Source of the DNA: Ophiura sarsii
Lineage: Eukaryota; Echinodermata; Ophiuroidea; Amphilepidida; Ophiuridae
NCBI GenBank assembly: GCA_035610835.1
Contig: CM069457.1
Location: 21,632,658-21,696,657 of the forward strand
Reading direction: 5' to 3'
Length of the DNA stretch: 64,000 nucleotides
Of the stretch, positions 55,762 to 64,000 are shown piece by piece. Each line of letters starts with the position of its first letter. Within the stretch, counting starts at the first letter, position 1. A program made the position numbers and the translations under genes. The notes beneath the pieces are model-generated. The model saw only the letters and a list, made by a program, of their open reading frames with translations. It had not been told where the DNA came from and did no database searches.

Positions 55762-56532
55762 ACTATAAAGCAACCCTTCAAAATCCATCCAAATCAGCAA
55801 TGCATAATAATGTGTGGCATTAACCCAAGCTTCTATGTTTCTGTTTCCCTATGCAGGTTCATCTATTTGGGGGTAGTCTGCAATTCTGGATTATTAAACC
55901 TATCTGTGCCAGCCTATACCTACCAGTTTAAGCCTGCTGTGCATCAAACTTAAACTCATGCACTAAAATGCTGTTTCTATGGATGACTCATCTTTCAAGT
56001 TATGCTGACCTAATGTTCATTTTAAGGACCCATGGATACTTTTCAATGGTCATCTTTCCTGTCCACTGACAAAAATGTGAATCATTATTGAGTTTTAGAG
56101 AAACAGTATAGAGAGTAGAGACTAAGAGAGATGTTTGTATCACTCTCTTGGCTCAATTGTGGAGCTCATCATTTTGTGAATCTGTGAGTGCTGTAATTAT
56201 TGAACTATGACTCAAATGTATATAAAAGTGTACATTTTTCGAAAGGAAATGGATCAGAGAATCCAAATTTGGCGTCAATTTTGACCCAAAATGTTGATTT
56301 TTTGAGGATATCACAAAATTCACTTTTTTGACCCAATTTTTTTTTAAATGTTTACACAGCTAACAAAAATAATTTTGAGTACAAATTGCCCAAATCACTT
56401 GATTATGATGTAAGACACTAACTTTGGGACAAATTTCTTAATTTTTAACCTAATCTAATATATTTTCAAATTTTGACCAAAAAGTGCCAAAAGGTGAGAA
56501 AAAAATCAAAACAGTTTTTGCCAAGTAACCCT
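55762..56532. other. Non-coding, nothing recognised
   Basis: AT-rich; several TTTTGACC/GGTCAAAA words near 56280-56480. No supported exon. Confidence 0.45.
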
Positions 56533-56639
56533 GGGGCCATTATTTCATTGAAAAACTGCCAAACCGGATGACACAAGCACACTGCATCGTAGTAACTCGT
56601 AGTACCGGTTTGGCAGTTTTTCGATGAAATAATGGCCCC
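56533..56639. repeat. Near-perfect 35-bp inverted repeat (hairpin)
   Basis: GGGGCCATTATTTCATTGAA (56533) through CCAAACCGG (ending 56567) is the reverse complement of 56605-56639 with one mismatch. The loop is 37 bases. Probably a minimal foldback element; no target duplication recognised. Confidence 0.85.
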
Positions 56640-56792
56640 GGCACTTATAAAACTCGCCCATTGCTTGTGTGGTGGATTTTGATCACGACAGGAGCATGCG
56701 CAGATGCGATTTTGTGTAAGTGGTCTGTGATTTTGTCAATATTATATTTTTACTGTGATTTGTCGATCTGCATTAAATGCAAAAAGTAACAA

Positions 56793-56866
56793 CGCCCCCG
56801 GCTGGACTCGAACCACCAACCTTTCAGTTAACAGCCGAACGCGCTAACCAATTGCGCCACGGAGGT
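56793..56866 (-). tRNA. tRNA-Asn (anticodon GTT)
   Basis: On the minus strand 56866 to 56793 folds as a tRNA. The 7-bp acceptor has one A:C mismatch at its end. The D arm has A box TGGCGCAATTGGTTAGC. The anticodon arm TTCGG-CTGTTAA-CTGAA contains GTT; a 5-base variable loop and T arm GGTGG-TTCGAGT-CCAGC follow. Discriminator G suits Asn. The D and anticodon arms match animal nuclear tRNA-Asn almost exactly. A run TTTTT follows a few bases downstream as a pol III terminator. The T stem has one mismatch (T-G against CCAGC instead of CCACC), so mild decay is possible. Confidence 0.8.
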
Positions 56867-57150
56867 GATTATTTACTAGGCTGTTTTGGTTTGTCATGTT
56901 CACCCGTACACTTCCCCGTACACTTTCTTGCAAAGTCGGGCATCGTTTTTTCTCAAATGTTGCTTGCATATTGCCGTTGCTGTCGCCTTTAATACATGTG
57001 CTGTCAGTTGAACTTGGAACCAACGTTGAATTTGAACTGTCTATTTTCAATAAAAAAATACTCCAATACGGGAAAAAAATCAGAAAAGCTCACAGACAAC
57101 AAATAAGAACATCATTTTACTCGACCTTGAATTTCAATCAACGGATTTCA

Positions 57151-57172
57151 ATCATCGGGAAAACCCGATGAT
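57151..57172. repeat. Short perfect hairpin
   Basis: ATCATCGGG AAAA CCCGATGAT, with 9-base arms and a 4-base loop. No gene is positioned to use it. Confidence 0.6.
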
Positions 57173-57330
57173 GCGAGTGACGTCATTTAATGAGCTCATT
57201 AGCATAATTCATGTCCGTGAAATGTACAATAGAGTTTTATAAGTGCCCGGGGTGTACTTGGCGAAGTATACCAAGGAGTTATTATACTTAAGTATGATAA
57301 CTTCTTGAGTATACTGAGCCAAGTATGGTT

Positions 57331-57403
57331 GACCCTCCTGGCCTAGCGGTAAGTTGTTTGCCTCTGAACCCAGAGGTCCGGGGTTCGAGCCCCAAGGGCG
57401 TGG
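57331..57403 (+). tRNA. tRNA-like sequence (pseudo-tRNA or SINE head)
   Basis: CTGGCCTAGCGGTAA resembles a D arm and A box. CCTCT-GAACCC-AGAGG looks like an anticodon arm, but its loop is one base short. CCGGGGTTCGAGCCCC is an excellent T arm and B box. The acceptor ends (ACCCTCC and AAGGGCG) pair poorly. No isotype can be assigned with confidence. It lies 465 bp from the tRNA-Asn gene on the opposite strand. Confidence 0.5.
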
Positions 57404-58288
57404 GGGACTTTCCCCCCTCACTTTTTGGCCACGAAATTTTTTTTGTTGGAAAATGTGCCTCGGTGTTAGGGTTATTTCACTGTGAATTATGAGCCATATG
57501 TGACAAAATTTGATGCAAATCAGGTGTTAAAATAAAAAATGTTCAAGTGGTTCGTACATGTAACATACCCCTTTGAAAAAAGGGAATTTAATGTGGCCTC
57601 TTATTTCAGAGTCTCAATGGCATGTTGTCTCACACCTTACAGGACAATTATTTTGTTTGCAGAACCTTAAAAGTTTCTCCAAAGGGTTCTTAAAATATGA
57701 AGAACTGCATTTTGAGGTATTATTTTCCCTATTTGAAGGTTTATTGTAAATCTCTACTGAACCATAACAAATTGAGAACTTTAGGGCAAACCACTAAAGG
57801 GCTCTCTAAATAGACCAGAAAAAAGGAATGAATGTCTAAACAACAATTTAGTTCCTCTTACAATATTCTGAAAGGTGTAGGCACACAGAACAATTTGGAA
57901 GGGTCTAGATAGAAAACAAAAATGATTGTTTATAATTATGATCACCATCAGTACTGATCACCATCACATTTCAACAAAAGGGTCTTTTGTTAAATTGTTT
58001 GCCAATTTTTTTAAGATTATTGTGTTCATCATTATAATTGGAATTATTTGGTAAGTTAATGTCATTGATATTATTTAAAAAATAAACTAGATATTATAAA
58101 TTCATCAATAGAAATTGTGTGTGTGTTGATTAATTGTGTAGTAAAAAGTAAACCCTATGCTAACAGTTCTGTGACCACGCCACTGGGTGGTTTACAGACA
58201 TATTGTGCACACTGCTGACAGTATGGCAAGCTTAATGTATGATAATTGGATAAATACAGTTTATTAGTCAATAAACTGTGTTTATCGG
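57404..58288. other. Non-coding, nothing recognised
   Basis: AT-rich; no supported gene or element end. Confidence 0.45.
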
Positions 58289-58447
58289 ATCATGCATACA
58301 TTCCAAGTTACAGGGCGATACAATTCTTAATTACTTCAAAATCATGGTTTAAGAGTGAAATCTCTTATTGTAAATAAGTTTATATTTTTCACTCTAAATT
58401 CACAATTAGGAATCGTATCGCTCTGTAACTTGGAATGTATGTATGAT
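58289..58447. repeat. Foldback element (hairpin of about 43-bp arms)
   Basis: ATCATGCATACATTCCAAGT, TACAGGGCGATACAATTC on the left pair with GAATCGTATCGCTCTGTA, ACTTGGAATGTATGTATGAT on the right, with few mismatches. The centre has AGAGTGAAA and TTTTTCACTCT, which also pair. It sits at the start of the GATAAAC repeat region. Confidence 0.8.
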
Positions 58448-58559
58448 TTATGATCGGATATGTAAAAATCTGCAAGAAAATCTACTTTCTAAAAAAAATC
58501 ATGAATAAATACGGTTTATTAGTCAATGGAATGCGCTCTCTGGAAAAGATCACATAATA

Positions 58560-60315
58560 TGCCTTTAATCGAGATAAACTATGTTTTTCCAGTGAAAAAC
58601 AGTGTTTATCGATAAACTGAGTTTATCGAGAATGTTTTTCCAGAGAAAAAGAGTGTTTATTGATAAACTGTGTTTATTGATAAACTGAGTTTATCGATAA
58701 TCACTGTTTTTTTCGATCGAAAAACAGTGTTTTTCAATTTGATAAACTGAGTTTATTGATGAACTGTTTTTCGAGCAAAAAAAAGCGTTTATCGATAAAC
58801 TCTGTTTTTCGAACAAAAAATAGTGTTTATTGATAAACTTTTCATTAAACACTGTTTTTCAATTTGATAAACTGAGTTTATCGATAAGCTATAAACTGTG
58901 TTTATCGATAAACTATAAACTGTTTAACGACCGATAAACTGAGTTTATCAATAAACACTGTTTTTCGCTTGAAAAACACTGTTTTTTGCTCGAAAAACAC
59001 AGTTTTTCAATTTGATAAACTGAGTTTTCGATAAACTATGTTTTTCGATCGAAAAACAGTGTTTTTCAATTTGATAAACTGAGTTTATCGATGAACAGTT
59101 TATCGAGCGTAAAACATTGTTTTTCTATTGAAAAACAGTTTATCGATAAACAAGAGTTTTTCGAGCGAAAAAATAGTCTTTTTCAATTTGATAAACTATG
59201 TTTTTCGCTTGAAAAAGATAGTTTATCTTGATAAACTCAGTTTATTGGTTGAAAATCATTGTTCGACCGATTAACAGTGTTTATCAGCGATAAACCGTGT
59301 TTATCGGATTGATATACATTAAGTGTGCCAATGGCAATGTATGATAATTCAATAAAAATGGTTTATCACCGAATAACTTTTCGAGCGAAAAACAGTGTTT
59401 ATCGAAACAATCGCTCAAAAACACATAATTTGATAAACTATGTTTTTCCAGCGAAAAACAGTGTTTATTGATAAAACTATGTTTTTTGAGCAAAAAATAG
59501 TGTTTACCGATAAACTTTTCATTAAACACTGTTTTTCGCTTGAAAAACCACTGTTTTTTGCTTGAAAAACCACTGTTTTGCTTGAAAAACACCAGTTTTC
59601 AATTTGATAAACTGAGTTTATCGATAAACTATGTTTTTCTCTCGAAAAAAGGTGTTTATCGATAAACTCTGTTATTCGATCGAAAAACAGTGTTTTTCAA
59701 TTTGATAAACTGAGTTTATCGATGAACAGAGTTTATCGAGCGTAAAACACTGTTTTTCTATTGAAAAACAGTTTATCGATAAACAAGAGTTTTTCGAGCG
59801 AAAAAACAGTGTTTTTCAATTTGATAAACTATGTTTTTCGCTCGAAAAATAGTTTATCTTGATAAACTCAGTTTATTGGTTGAAAATCATTGTTCGACCG
59901 ATTAACAGTGTTTATCAGCGATAAACCGTGTTTATCAAATTAATATACATTAAGCGTGCCAATGGCAATGTATGATAATTTAATAAAAACGGTTTATCAC
60001 AGAATAACTTTGTTTATCACCGATAAACACTGTTTATCGACCGATAAACTGAGTTTATCGAGATAAATTTTGTTTTCGAGCGAATCGAAACACTGTTTTT
60101 CGCTCAAAAACACATTTTTTCAATTTTCGAGCGAAAAACAGTGTTTATAGATCAATATTCTGTTTTTCAATCGAAAAACAATGTTTTTCAGTTTGATAAA
60201 CTGAGTTTATCGAGCGATAAACACTGTTTATCAATAAAATAAACTCTTGTTTTTCTAGCAAAAAAAAGTGTTTTTCAAGTAAATAAACAGTGTTTATCGC
60301 TTGAAAAACAATTCT
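58560..60315. repeat. Palindromic minisatellite of GTTTATCGATAAAC and GTTTTTCG/CGAAAAAC
   Basis: For about 1.75 kb nearly every 15-25 bases contain GATAAACTGAGTTTATCG, TGTTTATCGATAAAC, or AAAAACAGTGTTTTTC, each a self-complementary word. Order varies, and a segment of about 630 bp is directly duplicated: GATAAACTCAGTTTATTGG occurs at 59230 and 59861, with matching flanks including GTGCCAATGGCAATG. The minus frames (102 and 63 codons; KHCFSLEK-type repeats) simply reflect the repeat. Confidence 0.9.
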
Positions 60316-61375
60316 TTGTAGGTGGAGTGTTTTCATCAGTTTTGTAATTTTAGTATTTTACGTTGTCTAAAGCTTGATCATGTAGCTTGAATTAAACAGT
60401 GGTCACGCGTTATGAACTCGCCTCCCAATAGGGTGGTGCCGTTACATTTTTTTGCTTCATGCTGTCATTTTCCTCAAATATTTTTAAAACCACAAAAGCT
60501 ATCTCAACAAATTTGGTATCATTTTAAAGCCCTAATAACAAGCTATCTGCCTGCAAAATGGCATTGGTATAGCTAATACAGAAAGGGAGATACAGCTGTT
60601 TGATGTTTGGGGACCAGGGGTGGTGCTGGAAGGGGTGTTTCTGGAAGGGGTGCCGCCTGTACAAACTCAATGGGGATAATCCCATGCTTTGTTCTTTTTA
60701 CAATAACTAGTCATCCCCTAATGTTAAAAACACAATTTTGGTCCCATTTCAAAGGATACTTAGTAGTCATTAAGTATGTGGTTCAACAGACTTGTCAACT
60801 ATTATTAACAACTAATTAATTATGGATAAGACAATGATCATCAGCTTTCTTCCTATTCGCTACACAGTCAACATGAATAATCAGCCTCAATTTACCGGAT
60901 TTATAAAAATGACTATAACAGAAAAAGTTTTGAATGGAGGGACAGGGGGTCGTGAATGCGCTTATAGGACACCAATGTACAACCCTCTACTTCACACCGG
61001 AGCCCGACTTCTTTCCCCTGGCTTCTTTCCCCGGCTTCTTTCATTCATAAATCATAGACTATTTACTTTTTCCGGGAGTTAAATTGTTTTATAAATCTTA
61101 TTATGACCGATTGCAGAGCAAAACATAACGTCTCCTATTAAACATTTACAAGTCAATTGGTATGATGGATGAAGTTGAAGTAGAAAGTGAATAGGTGATA
61201 ATTTACGGAAGTTGGCCATAACTCGTAGATAGTTTTGTTTTGCTTTAGAATAAAGTTTTGTTTATGAAAACACCGTCGAACATAAATTGTATAAAGGATA
61301 CATTCTTTCTAATCCTTTTATTCTATAAAAATGCTATACAATTAATTGGGATATGTGTCAATACTGATTATATAG
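60316..61375. other. Non-coding, no gene supported
   Basis: Frames of 70 and 86 codons (60607-61082) have no recognised domain or splice context. GGGGTGGTGCTGGAAGGGGTG near 60610 is a short GGGGTG-rich patch. Confidence 0.45.
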
Positions 61376-61735
61376 GCGGGCGGCCTACGCTCTGCAATGA
61401 TCGGCACCGGCACCGTGGCATAGCGCGGGCGGGCGTAAACGGCATCCAGCAGCGGGCGGCTGGGCACCTCCCTCCTTCATGCAGCGCTAAGAGATGCGCG
61501 TACGCGGAATTACATACTACGGTGCGCCCTATGGGTAACGCGGAACATTCCAGTCCTTCTCATAGAGCGTCCTTGCTTTTCGGTACCCAGCTGACAAAAG
61601 TGCGTACGCGTGCGTACGCGTTTGAATTGTGCGGCGTACTTCCCGCGTCGAGATACGCGACCGTGCCACGCCTACAGCGCTCGCTGACAGTGCTTCGCTC
61701 ACAGCCATTTCCGCGATTTCCCCAAATTAGGGATT
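61376..61735. promoter_or_regulatory. CpG-rich block, possible promoter or first exon
   Basis: GC content and CpG density rise sharply compared with both sides (GCGGGCGGGCG, GCGTACGCGTGCGTACGCG, GCGCTCGCTG). At the edge AAAGAAAAAGGTAAGCC (about 61755-61771) contains a possible splice donor on the plus strand. The block could be the promoter and 5' exon of the FN3 gene at 63.6 kb, or an unrelated GC-rich insertion. The 159-codon frame over it (61258-61737) has no recognised domain. Confidence 0.3.
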
Positions 61736-61771
61736 AGATGGTTTGTTCGCGTAAAAGAAAAAGGTAAGCCT

Positions 61772-62263
61772 GATAATAGCATAAGCAGTGGTAGTCTATA
61801 ATATAAATGTATACAACACAAAGCTTTTGTTAAACTTTAATTTAAAGCAATCAGTTTTACAACGTAGTTAATACGATGAGCGTAGGCCTATCAAACAATT
61901 GTCCTCGGATTGCTAAATTAGAAAGTGTCGTTTTCAGACAAATTGTCCTTGTTTTGTTCGATACGAAAAGGGGTGCATGCTTGGCTACCATACAAACTTT
62001 ACCCTATACATTGGTTACTTCTCTCAAAGTCACATTTCCTCAAATGATGTCTTCTCTCGAAAAGTAGCGCAGCGCTTTTGAACGACACAGGGAAGTTATT
62101 GACGTGAAGGTGAAAGGTGGACATAATTGACTAGTCATGCATAAAAAGAATCATTTTTTATTTTAAATAAGAATCACCTATTTTAGAGAGAAAATAACTT
62201 CCATTTAATTGTAAAGAAAAACCAATTGAATTTTAAAAAGCACTAAAGACATTGTGTAACTTA
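61772..62263. other. Non-coding, nothing recognised
   Basis: No supported gene or element end. Confidence 0.45.
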
Positions 62264-62289
62264 CGTGCATAGACTTTTGGGACACCCTG
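62264..62289. mobile_element. Solo mariner-type terminus
   Basis: CGTGCATAGACTTTTGGGAC followed by ACCCTG and TA is identical to the right terminus at 16152-16177. No left end of this element is visible nearby, so it is a fragment or an element extending into undetected divergent DNA. Confidence 0.75.
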
Positions 62290-62299
62290 TACATCCCAT

Positions 62300-62330
62300 C
62301 AGTGGCGTACCCAGCTTTTGGAAACTGTGG
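62300..62330. mobile_element. hAT poly-G family left end, truncated by the gap
   Basis: CAGTGGCGTACCCAGC is the terminus of the poly-G hAT family. The sequence is then lost in the run of N, about where the G-run of the other copies lies. Confidence 0.6.
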
Positions 62331-62430
62331 NNNNNNNNNNNNNNNNNNNNNNNNNNNNNNNNNNNNNNNNNNNNNNNNNNNNNNNNNNNNNNNNNNNNNN
62401 NNNNNNNNNNNNNNNNNNNNNNNNNNNNNN
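62331..62430. other. Assembly gap, 100 N
   Basis: Exactly 100 N, the conventional size of a gap of unknown length. Open frames reported through it are meaningless. Confidence 0.99.
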
Positions 62431-62514
62431 CTCCTGCCATGTCCCAATTAAGCGGCTTCTCCTGTATTTCTATGGAATAGTGAGCTGTATTAGCAAAAAG
62501 TATAACAAGTATAA

Positions 62515-63002
62515 GGGGTCACACCACTAAATAGAGCTCCATAGGGATATGTACAAAAACACTGATATAAAACTCTGTTTTAGATCACTAAATTGCGAAA
62601 TTGGACTTGTAGTGTCATTTTTTCTTAAAGATGATCACATTTCCCCACCAAAAAGTGAAAAAAATAGGTAGGTGAACCTGCTCGATTTTCCAAAATATGC
62701 CCATGGAGTTGACTACCTCTCTGACGAGCTTGGAAATGTCGCCGTAATCGCCAATGTTTCCAGTAAAAAGCACAAATTTGAAAGATCTCTCAAAATTTAC
62801 CTAGATGATGTTCACAGTTTATAGTCAAGGTGCATGTAGGTGATGTCCCATTAATCATAATTAATAAACAATCATAGGCATGCACGCGATGGTATTTCTG
62901 TCAAATCTTTTTAATTGAGGATTTTGTGATGCATACTTTCCGATTTTTGTTTTAAACACCGTCCTTAAGGGTAGGGGAAACCCCATTTAGTGTAGTGCAC
63001 CC
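62515..63002 (-). mobile_element. 488 bp TIR element, copy 2 (inverted relative to 24472-24960)
   Basis: The left end GGGGTCACACCACTAAATAG and right end CCATTTAGTGTAGTGCACCC match the termini of copy 1; full-length similarity between the copies is high. The flanks (ATAA and GGCC) do not form a target duplication, so the TTCA seen around copy 1 is not confirmed here. Confidence 0.82.
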
Positions 63003-63235
63003 GGCCCATAAAGGGCTCAGCATACTCCATAACGCTCGGTCGCTGAACGCAAGTGTGACAACAGCTGTTTTCAAATCATGTTACATATCATTTTGTTGTG
63101 ACAGAGCTACCACTTTTGTTTTCTGTTGTTCTCAAAACCCTTCTATTGCTCATAAAAATAAGTTTCTTGTCCTAACATTTGAAAAAAGGAGGATGAGGGC
63201 ACTTTAAAAAAACAAAATGCGAAATAACCATGCTT

Positions 63236-63480
63236 GGTATTGCTTGATTGGTTGTGTAACTTGAAGAGGACAAGTTTTTTTGTAAAATCTTTTTATTTCA
63301 TGATTTTGGGAGTTGGTTAACACAAAATTGGCTTTATAATTATAATGCTCATTGGATGGACTAAAGAAAATATATGTCAGCTTTTTAAATAGAAATGTTA
63401 ACAAAAAATGTTATGGAAGAAATAAAGAAGAAGAAAATAATTAAGAACATTTAAGAATTCCTGAAAAAAGATGTATGAGA
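63236..63480 (+). repeat. Dispersed repeat, inverted copy of 6700-6932
   Basis: GGTATTGCTTGATTGGTTGT, GTAACTTGAAGAGGAC and GAATTCCTGAAAAAAGATGT correspond to the reverse complement of the copy at 6.7-6.9 kb. It lies in the presumed intron just upstream of the FN3 exon. Confidence 0.65.
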
Positions 63481-63634
63481 GGAGGAGAAACTTAATTTGT
63501 TGGCCTAACTTTGGGGTTTTCTGCAAAATAAATAGCCACTACAGACATTAGTACAAAAAGACAAATTTGATACTTTCGATTTCAGACTCATTTTGCTTGA
63601 TTATATCATATTTGTCACATGCTTGGTTTTGCAG

Positions 63635-63928
63635 GTGTCAATCCCCCAACTTCAATATCGGCAGATAATATTCTTAGCACAAGTATACGTTTCTCGTGGA
63701 ACGAAGCCTCATGCCCAAACCCGTGTCCTGGAGGTATCATAGGCTACTCATGGAGACTACTGCAGTCTGGAGTACAGATTTATACTGACACAACAGATGC
63801 CAATGAGAGGTCAGTGACTATCGATGAGTTGATGCCATGTACTGAGTATGAATTCCGAGTAGCAGGGACATCTGCTGATAGGATAGGGAGTTACAGTTAC
63901 GGAGAGAGGGCAACTACTGCAGGAGAAG
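63635..63928 (+). CDS. Fibronectin type III domain exon (internal exon of a larger gene)
   Basis: A 294-base exon lies between acceptor TTTTGCAG (ending 63634) and donor AAG|GTAAAT (63928/63929). It encodes 98 codons in a 1-1 phase arrangement, the usual layout for FN3 exons in extracellular proteins. The protein begins VNPPTSISADNILSTSIRFS with W at strand B (FSWNEASCP). It continues through IIGYSWRLLQSG and VTIDELMPCTEYEFRVAGTS (the conserved L-x-P-x-T-x-Y-x-F-x-V of strands E and F), and ends GSYSYGERATTAGEG. Two cysteine pairs (CPNPC) near strand B-C are extra to the canonical fold. Neighbouring exons are not in the window; the full protein could be a receptor or adhesion molecule, but this exon alone does not say. 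Confidence 0.9.
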
Positions 63929-64000
63929 GTAAATGTTATGTGTATTATATTTGTTACTAGTTATGCAGACTGAATGTTTTTTATTGTAATTTTGAAATTC

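Noticed and set aside
59284..60336. Minus-strand proteins with KHCFSLEK repeats
   Set aside because: Direct translation of the palindromic minisatellite.
61258..61737. 159-codon plus frame in the CpG-rich block
   Set aside because: No domain recognised; long frames are expected in GC-rich DNA where stop codons are rare.
62205..62530. Frames of 70-81 codons through the N run
   Set aside because: They cross an assembly gap of unknown sequence.

Overview
This is AT-rich eukaryotic, almost certainly animal, DNA. It has short exons with GT-AG splice sites, a fibronectin type III exon of the symmetric 1-1 phase class, a nuclear tRNA-Asn gene, and many DNA-transposon relics. The motif AGGCCTA recurs through the window; I associate this with ambulacrarian/echinoderm genomes, but that placement is a weak inference. 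Most open frames are chance frames in non-coding or repeat DNA. I support two spliced protein genes.

Layout. (1) 1-7.0 kb: no gene; two copies of a TA-flanked foldback MITE (1131-2048, 5717-6044). (2) 7.4-11.84 kb, minus strand: a compact gene for a stand-alone PPC/DUF296-domain protein, 155 aa in three coding exons (11566-11784, 8741-8845, 7433-7576). Its introns hold at least five transposon insertions and two decayed tandem copies of the middle exon. (3) 12-18.2 kb: hairpins, hAT and Tc1/mariner non-autonomous elements, and a 2.16 kb mariner-type element with a truncated transposase (14022-16177). (4) 19.5-25 kb: irregular repeats carrying CGCGAAGCGCG-like palindromes, poly-G-bearing hAT MITEs, C-rich minisatellite, and a 489 bp TIR element. 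(5) 26.47-51.86 kb: the dominant feature, two opposed arrays of one 206 bp satellite, about 40 units in plus orientation (26471-34785) and about 68 in minus orientation (37681-51856). They are separated by 2.9 kb holding a rearranged non-LTR retrotransposon tail, a polypurine tract and more palindromic repeats. The right array has nested higher-order repeats of 1282, 1469 and 2956 bp. (6) 52-60.3 kb: more hAT MITEs with exact 8-bp target duplications, hairpins, tRNA-Asn (56793-56866, minus), a tRNA-like sequence, and a 1.75 kb palindromic minisatellite built from GTTTATCGATAAAC and GTTTTTCG/CGAAAAAC. (7) 61-64 kb: a CpG-rich block, a 100-base assembly gap (62331-62430), a second copy of the 489 bp TIR element, and an FN3 exon (63635-63928, plus) of a gene that continues beyond the window.

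The genes are not functionally linked as far as I can see. The most unusual content is the opposed satellite pair bounded by an inverted 16-mer (a possible giant foldback-type structure), the palindromic minisatellite, and the PPC gene with its exon triplication and splice-site-crowding insertions. All coordinates, periods and target duplications were read by eye; family assignments rest on recognised motifs without a database search.
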